Positions 23,756 through 31,816 of a DNA stretch of 39,980 nucleotides are shown one piece after another; within the stretch, counting starts at the first letter, position 1, and every line of letters starts with the position of its first letter. A program made the position numbers and the translations under genes. Where the stretch lies: NCBI GenBank assembly GCA_049517675.1, contig JBEKRV010000033.1, forward strand, positions 1 to 39,980. The letters are read 5' to 3'. The DNA comes from Bog-756 sp049517675. Its GTDB lineage: Bacteria; Actinomycetota; Acidimicrobiia; Acidimicrobiales; RAAP-2. The notes below the pieces were generated by a model. That model saw nothing but the letters and a program-made list of their open reading frames with translations, did not search any database and had not been told where the DNA came from.

Positions 23756-25318
23756 GTGTCCGGGACGCAGGACGTCCGGGCGGGCTCGTGGGCCGGGCTC
23801 CTCACCGACCAGCTGCGGATCATGGCCGCGGCGTACCCCGACGAGACCGCCTACCGGAACCTCGGGGACGACACGTCGATCACCTTCGACCGGTGGGAGC
23901 GGCGGTCCAACCGGCTGGCCCGCGGGCTCGCCGACCGGGGAGTGACCCGGGGCCACCGGGTGGCCATCCTGATGGAGTCCGGCCACGTCCTCCATTGGAT
24001 CGTGACCTACAGCGCCGTCCACAAGCTGGGCGCGGTAGCCGTGCCGCTCAACAACCGCCTGTCGCCTCCCGAGGTGCACGGCATCCTCGAGCACGCCGAG
24101 GTGACTGCCGTGGTGGCCAGCGGTTCTTATGTCGGGTCCCCCGGACCGCTGGCCGGCTCCGTCCCGTCACTGACTCTGGTGGTGGCGGTGGGCGGTCCGG
24201 GGATCGACGGCGCCGTCGACGTCGAGGACGTGATGGCGGGGGACGACTCCCCGATCCAGTCACCACTTTCCGGCGATGACCTGGCCGACATCATGTACAC
24301 GTCCGGCACGACCGGCCGGCCCAAGGGGGTGGCCGTCCGCCACCGTCAGGTGGCCAAGGTGCCCAACCAGCTGCCTGAGTGGCAGGGGACCGGGTGGCTG
24401 ACCGCCTCCCCGGTCTTCACCTTCGCCGGACTGGGATTCATCCACAACCCGATGAAGTCCGGGATGACCGTGCTCCACCTGCCGGCCTTCGACGCCGGCC
24501 GGTGGCTCGAACTCGTGGAACAGGAGCGGCCCGACATCGCCTTCGTGGTGCCGGCCATGGCCCAGTTGCTCATCCACCATCCCGCGTTCGCGTCGGCCGA
24601 CCTGACCAGCCTGCGCAAGCTCGTCCTGGGCAGTGCACCACTGGCCCCCCACACCCTCTTGACCCTGCAGGCCAAGCTGCCCGGTGCCGACGTGCTCAAC
24701 AGCTACGGCATGACCGAAGGGGGTTTCGCCACCTTCACCATGGACCCCGAGGCGGCCCGGACCCGGCCCGGGGCCGTCGGCCGGCCGACCCCGCCGGTCG
24801 AGGTCAAGATCGTGGACGAATCCGGATTCGAGTGTCCCAGCGGGGAGGTGGGCGAGGTCCTGACCTGCAACCCGGAAGGCCACCGTGAGTACTACCGGGA
24901 CGAAGCCGCCACCGCCGCGCAGTGGGCTGGTGGATGGCTGCACACCGGCGACCTCGGGCGCCTCGACGCCGACGGCTACCTCTACATCGTGGGCCGCAAG
25001 AAGGAGATGATCGTCCGCGGAGGGATGAACGTCTACGCCGACGACGTGGAGGCGGCCCTCCAGGCCCATCCGGACGTGGTCGAGGCAGCAGTGGTCGGCA
25101 TCCCGCACGACGTGCTGGGTGAGGACGTCGCCGCCTTCGTCGTCCTGAGGCCGGGTTCGGGGACCACCGCCGAGGCGGTCGTCGACTTCGCCCGGCGGTC
25201 ACTGGCCGACTACAAGGTGCCCCGCCGGGTGGTGGAGGTGGGCGAGCTACCGAGGAACGCCGGGGGAAAGGTGATCAAGTCCCGGCTGACGCTGGGCGAC
25301 GAACGGGTCGGCCGGTGA
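23756..25318 (+). CDS. Acyl-CoA ligase / AMP-binding enzyme
   Basis: A 520-residue ANL-superfamily enzyme that activates a carboxylic acid with ATP, normally to the CoA thioester. The P-loop is at 180-194 (MYTSGTTGRPKGVAV); other core motifs are LNSYGMTEGG, HTGDLGRLDADGYLYIVG, RKKEMIVRGGMNVYADDVE and PRNAGGKVIKSRL, with the catalytic lysine at about 505. The GTG at 23756, 5 bases after the previous stop, is preferred; an earlier in-frame ATG (23696) would overlap the amidohydrolase by 55 bases. Acid specificity cannot be read from sequence. It is probably cotranscribed with the amidohydrolase and the SRPBCC gene, suggesting that a product acid is activated here. Confidence 0.9.
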   Translation: MSGTQDVRAGSWAGLLTDQLRIMAAAYPDETAYRNLGDDTSITFDRWERRSNRLARGLADRGVTRGHRVAILMESGHVLHWIVTYSAVHKLGAVAVPLNNRLSPPEVHGILEHAEVTAVVASGSYVGSPGPLAGSVPSLTLVVAVGGPGIDGAVDVEDVMAGDDSPIQSPLSGDDLADIMYTSGTTGRPKGVAVRHRQVAKVPNQLPEWQGTGWLTASPVFTFAGLGFIHNPMKSGMTVLHLPAFDAGRWLELVEQERPDIAFVVPAMAQLLIHHPAFASADLTSLRKLVLGSAPLAPHTLLTLQAKLPGADVLNSYGMTEGGFATFTMDPEAARTRPGAVGRPTPPVEVKIVDESGFECPSGEVGEVLTCNPEGHREYYRDEAATAAQWAGGWLHTGDLGRLDADGYLYIVGRKKEMIVRGGMNVYADDVEAALQAHPDVVEAAVVGIPHDVLGEDVAAFVVLRPGSGTTAEAVVDFARRSLADYKVPRRVVEVGELPRNAGGKVIKSRLTLGDERVGR

Positions 25319-25364
25319 CGGGCGGCCCGGACGGTCCGGCGTAGGAGAGACGGGAGCGGGGAAC

Positions 25365-25856
25365 GTGCAGGTACACACATTCGACTTCGTGGTCGACGGG
25401 ACTCCCGAGGAGGTCTGGGACATCAGGTGGCAGCGGATGCGCGCCGGATTCCAATCGGACACGGTCACCATCGAGGTCTTCCACCCCGGAGACGAGGAGG
25501 GTAACGGCCTGGTGCGCCACTGCAACTTCCCGGTTCCCCGGTACCTGCTGTCCGGGGGCCGTGCCCAGTCCTGGGAGTGGATCACCGAGGCGAAACGACC
25601 CGTGTCGTGGCGGTACGACGGGGTGGGCAAGCCCCTGTGGTCACGGGCCTCGGGCACGACCCGGCTGGAGGACCTGGGTGGGGGGAGGACCCGGGTCCAC
25701 TTCCGCGAGACCTACGAGGTGTTCAACCCGATGATGCGGTTGCTCCTCGAACGCCGGGCGCACGACGCCATCTCCAAGGGCAACGACAAGCTCATCGAGG
25801 CCTCCCTGGTGCGGGCGCTGGCGGAGCTGCACGGGGCGGAGTCCGACCCGGCCTGA
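25365..25856 (+). CDS. SRPBCC (START-like) superfamily protein
   Basis: A 163-residue single-domain protein with the helix-grip pattern: an opening strand FDFVVDGTPEEVWDI, paired strands around GNGLVRHCNFPVPRYLLSG and TRVHFRETYEVFNPMMRL, and a long C-terminal helix (AISKGNDKLIEASLVRALAEL). Such proteins hold hydrophobic ligands, and some act as ring cyclases, hydratases or oxygenase components. The GTG at 25365 follows GGGAGCGGGG. It is 46 bases downstream of the ligase gene in the same direction, so it likely belongs to the same operon. The ligand is unknown. Confidence 0.75.
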   Translation: MQVHTFDFVVDGTPEEVWDIRWQRMRAGFQSDTVTIEVFHPGDEEGNGLVRHCNFPVPRYLLSGGRAQSWEWITEAKRPVSWRYDGVGKPLWSRASGTTRLEDLGGGRTRVHFRETYEVFNPMMRLLLERRAHDAISKGNDKLIEASLVRALAELHGAESDPA

Positions 25857-25910
25857 ACCGTTGCGGTCCCGGTTCGGGCGGGAGGTCTCACGGTCCCCTC
25901 GGTCGGATTG

Positions 25911-26771
25911 CTACCCCAGGGCGAAGACCCGCTCGGCGTTCTCGCGTAGGAAGGGTCGCCATACGTGGTCGCGGAACGGCACGTTCGGCATCTCGGCGAA
26001 GATCCGGTCGAGGCTGAGCCCCATCGGGTAGTAGCCGGCGTACATGATCTTGTCGGTGCCCCGCGTGTTGGCGTAGTCGACGATGGCCTTCGGGTAGTAC
26101 TTCGGGGCGAACGCCGAGGTCATGTAATAGAGGCCCGGCCACTTGAGCATGAGCTTGACGGCGAGGTCCTCCCAGGGCTCGGCCCCGTGGCGCATCACGA
26201 TCCGCAGCTCGGGGAAGTCGTAGCAGACCTGGTCGAAGTGCATCACGTTCTGGCAGTCGGACGGCACCCGGGGACCGGCGATTCCGGCGTTGACGACGAT
26301 CGGGATGTCGAGGTCGACGCAGGTCTGGTAGATCGGGTAGTAGCGCCGGTCGCTGACCGGGACCTGCGGGTTGCACCCGGCGGGGAACGTCGTCACCGCC
26401 TTGATGCCGTATTCGGCAGAGGCCTTGCGGATTCTCCGGACCGCCTCGCCGATGTCGTTCGGATCCACCTCGAGGCTGGCGACGAAGCGGGTCGGGTGGA
26501 GGTCGAGCGCGGCACGACTGGACTCGTTGCCGAGGCTGACCATCCCCACCGCGACGCCGTTGCGGTCCATGGCCTCGATCGTCTCGGCCACCGGATCTCG
26601 CCCCTCGTCGAGTTGGTTCGGTACGTCCTTGAACATGTACTCGGCCGGAAAGGCCATCGTCTGGCTCTCCGCGTCCTTGGTCATGGCCCGTAGGTCGTCG
26701 TAGTGGCGCTCGGCGTCCCGACTCGGGAAGCCGATCATCAGGTCGATGGCTCCTATGTCCGACGGGTACAT
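25911..26771 (-). CDS. Amidohydrolase-2-like protein lacking the usual metal ligands
   Basis: A 286-residue TIM barrel of the amidohydrolase-2 group in which the ligand positions differ. The usual HxH after the first strand is replaced by DLMIGFPSRDAERHYDDL, and the usual G-S-D-Y-P near the end is YAGYYPMG (244-251), with Tyr in place of the Asp. Other parts are typical, such as ALDLHPTRFVASLEVDPND and VMRHGAEPWEDLAVKLM. The start MYPSDIGAID follows ATG 26771, which shares one base with the upstream stop. Members of this subgroup occur near acyl-CoA dehydrogenase and CoA-pathway genes. A metal-free or merely structural role is possible; the sequence keeps one His in RHGAEPWED. Confidence 0.75.
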   Translation of the reverse strand: MYPSDIGAIDLMIGFPSRDAERHYDDLRAMTKDAESQTMAFPAEYMFKDVPNQLDEGRDPVAETIEAMDRNGVAVGMVSLGNESSRAALDLHPTRFVASLEVDPNDIGEAVRRIRKASAEYGIKAVTTFPAGCNPQVPVSDRRYYPIYQTCVDLDIPIVVNAGIAGPRVPSDCQNVMHFDQVCYDFPELRIVMRHGAEPWEDLAVKLMLKWPGLYYMTSAFAPKYYPKAIVDYANTRGTDKIMYAGYYPMGLSLDRIFAEMPNVPFRDHVWRPFLRENAERVFALG

Positions 26772-28012
26772 CAGGAGACCATCTCGTCGACCGGCGTGCG
26801 GAACGGTTCGGTGCGGCCGGGATCGGGCTCCCGGGGCAGGCCGAGCACGCGCTCCCCGATGATGTTCCGCTGCACCTGATCGGTGCCGCCTCCGATGCGG
26901 ACGGTCCACTGGGAGAGGAAGTGCTGCCGCCAGAATCCACCGTCGGGGGCGTCTTCGGTGCCGAGCATCCCCGACGCGCCTTCGAGCGACAGCGCCAGGT
27001 CGGCCAGTGCGGCGGTGTGCTCCGAGTAGCTGAGCTTCATGATCGAGCTCTCCGACCCCGGTGGGACCCCGTGGCTGAGGGCGGTCTGGACCCTCAGGCC
27101 GAGGAAGCGCAGGAGCTCGAACCGGGTGTAGGCCCGGGCCAGCTCCTGGCGGTGGACCGGATCGGTCGACGTACCGGTGGCCCGGGCGAGGGCCCGGAGG
27201 TCCTCGAACCGGACGCCCGCGCCTCCGCCGATCAGGGAGCGCTCACTCTGCAGCGTCGAGTGGGTGACCCGCCAGCCGCCGTTGACCGGGCCGACGACCT
27301 GGTCCGCCGGGATCCGGACATCGGTGAGGAACACCTCGTTGAAGTGGGCGACCCCGTCGATCTGGCGGAGCGGTCGGACGTCGATCCCTGGGCTGCTCAT
27401 GTCGACCAGGAAGAAGGTGATGCCCTTGTGCTTCGGGACGTCGGGATCGGTGCGGGCCAGGAGGATGGCCCAGTCGCTGTGGTGGGCGAGCGACGTCCAC
27501 ACCTTCTGCCCGTTCACGACCCAGGTGTCGCCGTCGGCTTCGGCCCGGGTCCGCAGACCGGCGAGGTCCGAGCCTGCACCGGGTTCGCTGAACAGTTGGC
27601 ACCAGACCTCGTCACCGCGGAGGATCGGCCGCAGGTGGCGCGCTTTCTGCTCGTCGGAACCCCACGCCATCAGCGTCGGTCCGACCATCCCGACCCCCAC
27701 GGACAGCGCCCCGCCACCGACCTCGAAACGGGCCATCTCCTGGTTGACGATCGCCTGTTCGATGGCCGTACCGCCCCGGCCGCCGTATTCGGTGGGCCAG
27801 GTGACCCCGGCCCAGCCACCGTCGAACAGCTTCCGCTGCCACTCCTGGCAGGCGCGCACGTGCGCCAGCTGTCCCCCGGGCGACGGGTCACGCCATCTAG
27901 CCCTGGTCGCCACCGATCCCGTCTCCCGCCGGTCGGCGTTCTGCTCGAGCCAGGCGCGCACCGAGGTCCGGATGGCCGCTTCCTCGGGCGTATCGTCGAA
28001 ATCCACCTGCAC
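26771..28012 (-). CDS. Acyl-CoA dehydrogenase
   Basis: A FAD enzyme of the ACAD fold, about 413 residues from the chosen start, which desaturates an acyl-CoA between C2 and C3. The first signature is CQLFSEPGAGSDLAGL, the FAD/substrate side WVVNGQKVWTSLAHH, and the second VRIGGGTDQVQRNIIGERV. The glycine-rich IGGGTDQ replaces the Glu-containing motif of short-chain dehydrogenases, as in many actinobacterial FadE proteins, some of which form heteromers. The frame is open to 28108 (ATG), giving an extra 32 residues that are Pro/Arg/Gly-rich and unlike the family; GTG 28012 (VQVDFDDTPEEA) fits the usual N-terminus better. The start is thus uncertain. Its stop shares a base with the downstream amidohydrolase-like start. 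Confidence 0.88.
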   Translation of the reverse strand: MQVDFDDTPEEAAIRTSVRAWLEQNADRRETGSVATRARWRDPSPGGQLAHVRACQEWQRKLFDGGWAGVTWPTEYGGRGGTAIEQAIVNQEMARFEVGGGALSVGVGMVGPTLMAWGSDEQKARHLRPILRGDEVWCQLFSEPGAGSDLAGLRTRAEADGDTWVVNGQKVWTSLAHHSDWAILLARTDPDVPKHKGITFFLVDMSSPGIDVRPLRQIDGVAHFNEVFLTDVRIPADQVVGPVNGGWRVTHSTLQSERSLIGGGAGVRFEDLRALARATGTSTDPVHRQELARAYTRFELLRFLGLRVQTALSHGVPPGSESSIMKLSYSEHTAALADLALSLEGASGMLGTEDAPDGGFWRQHFLSQWTVRIGGGTDQVQRNIIGERVLGLPREPDPGRTEPFRTPVDEMVS

Positions 28013-28184
28013 CCCGATCCGGACGGGCGGTCGCCCCCCATGCTCCCCGGCACGTGCCGTGCCGGGCGCTGCCCGCGGGCGGGCAGGCCGCTGGACAGTA
28101 TCCATCAATTGCCGTCGCCGCGGGCCCTCGACGCCCGGGGTGGGTGGCGGCGGCGTCGAGCGGTTCTGTGCGGTGGGTAGTCAG

Positions 28185-28197
28185 TAGGGTTCGCACC
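28185..28197 (+). promoter_or_regulatory. Candidate -10 box for leaderless AttH-like transcript
   Basis: TAGGGT at 28185-28190 fits TAnnnT, and the ATG at 28198 lies 7 bases after it, with no ribosome site between. The message may begin at the ATG. The -35 region is unclear. Confidence 0.35.
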
Positions 28198-29316
28198 ATG
28201 AGCGAGCGCTTCGACGCCTCCCAGGAGCACTACCCGATGTCGGGCCTCGACGAGTTCCTGATCCACAACCATCCCCACCCGGTGCGGGTGATGTGGACCT
28301 CGGACGTCCAGGCCTACGAGCGGATGTGGTTCACCTGCGAGGACACCACCGGTGACCTGCTGGCCGTCGCCGGCATGGGCATCTACCCCAACCTGGGTAC
28401 GGCCGAGGCGTTCGCCATCGTCAACGTCCGGGGAAAGCACACCACGGTGCGGGCCCACCGGAAGCTGGGACTGAACCGCATGGACATGTCCGTCGGCCCG
28501 CTCCACTTCGACGTGGTCGAACCGTTCCGCCAGTGGAAGCTGACCCTGGACGAGAACGAGTACGGGATCGCCTTCGATCTCTCGTGGTTCGACACCAAAC
28601 GCCCGGTCTACCGCCTCATCGGTGCCGGCATGTTCCTCGGGACCAAGCCGTTCGCCGGCGTTGCCGGTTACGACGGCTTCGGTCGCCAGAGCGGGTGGGT
28701 CACCGCCCACGGCGAGCGGTTCACGTTGGACCGCGCCGTCCACCGTGGCACCCGCGACCACCACTGGGGCACCCGTGACGGCGTCGGTGGACCGACCCTG
28801 TGGAGCGGCCGCCAGCATCCGCACTCGGGGGAGTGGGTGGAGTTCGAGGAGTACGGGGTGTGGGGCGACCACATCCTCTACAACCTGGGCGATCCCCGCC
28901 GGGGGAGCGCCACCCTCCGGGGCCGCCGTCACCGACTGCGGTTCGAGGAGGACACCCATCTGCTCCTCTCCGGCGAGGTCGACCTGGTCTTCGAGGACGG
29001 AATCGAAAAGACCATGACGTTCGAGCGGCTGGGGAACCAGATCGCCTTCCTCCGGTGCGGCATGTACGGGGGGCCCAACGGGGGCACTCCCGATGGTGAC
29101 ATCTGGCACGGAATGGACGTCGGCGACGGTGTGGTCAGCGGGGAGACCTACGACGTGAACGACCCGGCCGTCCGTTCCCGGATCTGCGGCCTCGACCAGC
29201 ACCACGCCCGGTTCGAATGCGAGGGCGAGGTGACCTACGGGATCGTCGAGCCCTACGACACCCTCTGCTACGACATGGCGTCGAGCGGCCTCGGTGGGTT
29301 CACGCTGCTCGAGTGA
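28198..29316 (+). CDS. AttH/CrtC-like lipocalin-fold protein, unknown function
   Basis: A 372-residue protein without a signal peptide. It shows the features of the AttH/hydroxyneurosporene synthase-like group: a beta-rich layout in two halves, an N-terminal stretch with many aromatic residues (VRVMWTSDVQAYERMWFTC) and the signature GTRDHHWGTRDGVGGP, related to the R-D-x-x-W-G-x-R motif of that family. Related proteins act in hydration of carotenoids, but most actinobacterial members, often next to acyl-CoA dehydrogenase and phosphotransferase genes, have no assigned reaction. The ATG at 28198 is the first plausible start. It diverges from the acyl-CoA dehydrogenase gene and converges on the APH-like gene. 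Confidence 0.62.
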   Translation: MSERFDASQEHYPMSGLDEFLIHNHPHPVRVMWTSDVQAYERMWFTCEDTTGDLLAVAGMGIYPNLGTAEAFAIVNVRGKHTTVRAHRKLGLNRMDMSVGPLHFDVVEPFRQWKLTLDENEYGIAFDLSWFDTKRPVYRLIGAGMFLGTKPFAGVAGYDGFGRQSGWVTAHGERFTLDRAVHRGTRDHHWGTRDGVGGPTLWSGRQHPHSGEWVEFEEYGVWGDHILYNLGDPRRGSATLRGRRHRLRFEEDTHLLLSGEVDLVFEDGIEKTMTFERLGNQIAFLRCGMYGGPNGGTPDGDIWHGMDVGDGVVSGETYDVNDPAVRSRICGLDQHHARFECEGEVTYGIVEPYDTLCYDMASSGLGGFTLLE

Positions 29317-29329
29317 TCGTCGGCGTCGA

Positions 29330-30370
29330 TCACGTCAGCCTGGCGGTCAGGATGTCGAGGATGGGGTTGTCCTCGATGGGCAGAATCAGCGGCTCCCCGG
29401 CGTCACGGCGCAGGACGCTGATCCGGGTCATGACGGCCGTGCTCCGCACCATGGCGAGGGTCTCGTACCACTCGAGGTCGCGGACCGGGCGCCCGCTCAG
29501 CTCCTCGAACCGGGACACGGTCCGCTCCCGGTCGGGGAATCCCTCGGTCCGCGTGCCGAACAGCCGGTGCATGGTGAGGTCGAGGCTGGTGAGCCAGGCC
29601 AGGTCGTGCTCGGGTGCCCCGACGGAGGTCATGTCCCAGTCGAGGACGGCCAGGAGTTTCCCGTCGTCGTCGAGCACCGCGTTTTCGAGGCGGACGTCTC
29701 CCCACAGCAGGGCCGAGGCCGGCTCGTCCGCCGGTCGGTGCTTCCGGCACCAGGCCAGCGCTGCGGCGAGGGCCGGCACCGGCCGGCCGCCGGTCGACCA
29801 CGAGAGATACTCCTCCCAGAAGTCGAGCCCGGCCCCGTTGTCCCGACGGGCCACGGCGGTTGCAGCCACGGGGTCGGCCCGATGGATCCTGGCCAGGGTG
29901 GACAGGAAGTCGTCGTAGATGCGACCCCGCCGTTCCGGCTCCAACCCGGCGAGCCACCGGTCGCGGTGGGCGAGAGCACCCACGATGTGCCCCTCCAGCT
30001 TGGGCATGACGATGAACGGCGCCCCCACCCACGAGGTGTCGGTCTCGAGGTCCGGGTCGGCCACCGGGACGCCCACGTCGGCCACCGCCATCTGGGCCTG
30101 GCACTGGGCGACCAGGTCGTAGTCGGCGAAGGTGCCCACGGTGGGAGGCGCCATCCGCGCCACCAGTGAGCCTCGATGTCGCCCGTCGCCGTCGGACCAG
30201 GAGACCTCGACGACGAGCGTCTCGCTGGAGTACCCGGCGCTGGGCCGGGACAGGTTATGGACGACCGGGTCGGCGAGGCCGCGCTGGTGGGTCAACCACC
30301 GACAGAGTCCGGCGGCGAGTTCGGCGTCCTCTGGTCGTTCCCACGGATCCGGGCCTAGCTCGTCGCCCAT
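29330..30370 (-). CDS. APH-like phosphotransferase family protein
   Basis: A 346-residue protein of the aminoglycoside phosphotransferase/choline kinase fold. In actinobacteria these often sit with acyl-CoA dehydrogenase genes and resemble the kinase-like domain of ACAD10/11, which prepares hydroxyacyl-CoA for dehydration. The nucleotide side is FIVMPKLEGHIVGALA. The catalytic loop reads LLWGDVRLENAVLDDD, where the usual HGD is WGD: Asp is kept and His is Trp, a variant that also occurs in part of the family. The metal-binding segment is VLDWDMTSVGAPEHDLAWL. The ATG at 30370 follows GGAAGG. It lies 61 bases after the P450 gene in the same direction. A resistance function is unlikely given the context. 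Confidence 0.82.
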   Translation of the reverse strand: MGDELGPDPWERPEDAELAAGLCRWLTHQRGLADPVVHNLSRPSAGYSSETLVVEVSWSDGDGRHRGSLVARMAPPTVGTFADYDLVAQCQAQMAVADVGVPVADPDLETDTSWVGAPFIVMPKLEGHIVGALAHRDRWLAGLEPERRGRIYDDFLSTLARIHRADPVAATAVARRDNGAGLDFWEEYLSWSTGGRPVPALAAALAWCRKHRPADEPASALLWGDVRLENAVLDDDGKLLAVLDWDMTSVGAPEHDLAWLTSLDLTMHRLFGTRTEGFPDRERTVSRFEELSGRPVRDLEWYETLAMVRSTAVMTRISVLRRDAGEPLILPIEDNPILDILTARLT

Positions 30371-30431
30371 GGACCCCGACCTTCCGGTCCACCGACCTCG
30401 ACGGCGCTGCAGGTGCGTGTCGGCGGGCTGG

Positions 30432-31628
30432 TCACGGTGCCAGCACGATGGGCATGCGGCTCGCGCCGCGCACCAGCGTCGAACGGACGTACTCGGGCTG
30501 TCCCACCAGTTCGTACGTCGGATAGCGGGACAGCAACTCCTCGAAGAAGACGCGTGCCTCGAGGCGGGCCAACGATGCGCCCAGGCAGAGGTGCTCGCCG
30601 AAGCCGAAGGCCACGTGGGTGGGGCTCACCGGTCGACGGACGTCGAGCTGCCCGGCCGTGGACCCGAAGACCTCCTCGTCGCGGTTGCCCGACGCATAGA
30701 GCATGACGAGGAAATCCCCGGCGGGGATCTCCTGGCCACTCAACTCGACGTCGACCGCGGCGGTGCGGCCGAAGGCCTGGATGGGCGTGACCCATCGGAG
30801 CAGCTCCTCCACGGCCACCGGCAGCAGCGAGGGGTCATCGGCCAGGATCGAACGTTGATCCGGTCGCTGATGGAGCGCCTCCATGCCACCGGACAGCAGG
30901 GTCCGGGTCGTCTCGTTCCCGGCGACGAGCAGCGTCATGCAGAATCCCATGATCTCGAGCCCGTTCAGCGGGCGTCCGTCGAGCTCGGCGCTCTTGAGGA
31001 TGTCGAGCAGGCTGTTGCCTTCCGTGTCGGGGGAGTCGATGTGGGCGACCAGGAACTCGGCCATCCGTCCGACCTCTTGCGCCGACTCCGTCGAGTCTGC
31101 GTGGTCGGTCGAGGCGATGATGGCGTCGGACCATCGCCGGAACAGCTCGCGGTCGGCGTCACCCACCCCGAACAGCTCAGCGATCACCGCGATGGGGACC
31201 ACGGAGGCGAGGGCGTCCACCGCATCCACCGGCTCGTCGGGAACGACGACGTCCAGGACCTCGGTGACGGTCCGGCGGATCGTCCCCTCGAGGTGTCCGA
31301 CCGCCCGTGGGGTGAATTGACGGTTGACGATCGTCCGGTAGACCGAGTGGACGGGCGGGTCGAGGTGGAGGATGGAGAAGGTGGGGAGACCGCCCGAACC
31401 GTCCGAGCGCAGGGGGTCGTTGATCAGGACGCCACGACCCGAGACGAACCGGCCGGGGTCCCGGCTGATGGAGCGGATGTCGTCGTAGCGGGACACCGCC
31501 CAGCTGCCGTCGAACGTCCGGTGGACGGGCGCCCGCTCGCGCAGTTCGGCGAGGACGTCGAAGTAGTCGGGCAGGAGATAGAAGCCTGGTTGCGTCAGGT
31601 CGAGACGAAGGTCGGCCACATCGGCCAT
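30432..31628 (-). CDS. Cytochrome P450
   Basis: A 398-residue soluble bacterial P450. The I-helix oxygen-binding motif AGNETT is at 236-241, the ExxR pair at 275-278 (EELLR), and the heme loop FGFGEHLCLG at 341-350 with the heme cysteine at 348. The length and absence of a membrane anchor are normal for actinobacterial P450s that hydroxylate steroids, terpenes or fatty acids. The ATG at 31628 has GGAG six to seven bases before it; the longer open frame upstream is across the divergent region and lacks P450 sequence. It would need a ferredoxin and reductase, none of which is in this window. It diverges from a zinc alcohol dehydrogenase gene, which could oxidise the hydroxyl it makes. Confidence 0.93.
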   Translation of the reverse strand: MADVADLRLDLTQPGFYLLPDYFDVLAELRERAPVHRTFDGSWAVSRYDDIRSISRDPGRFVSGRGVLINDPLRSDGSGGLPTFSILHLDPPVHSVYRTIVNRQFTPRAVGHLEGTIRRTVTEVLDVVVPDEPVDAVDALASVVPIAVIAELFGVGDADRELFRRWSDAIIASTDHADSTESAQEVGRMAEFLVAHIDSPDTEGNSLLDILKSAELDGRPLNGLEIMGFCMTLLVAGNETTRTLLSGGMEALHQRPDQRSILADDPSLLPVAVEELLRWVTPIQAFGRTAAVDVELSGQEIPAGDFLVMLYASGNRDEEVFGSTAGQLDVRRPVSPTHVAFGFGEHLCLGASLARLEARVFFEELLSRYPTYELVGQPEYVRSTLVRGASRMPIVLAP

Positions 31629-31816
31629 CGAGGCTCCTCGGGTCTGGTGATGCGGCCGGTCGATGGTCGGTCGTGGCCGTTGGATGTCGAGTCTCGTTCG
31701 GCGTCCGACGCACGGCAAGCAGGACGGTGCATCGGTCGGACGACACGCTACGACATCGAATCCGTCCGCTCGCGGCTCTACGAGGTCGAGCGCGCCGATG
31801 CGGCAGAATCCACGTG

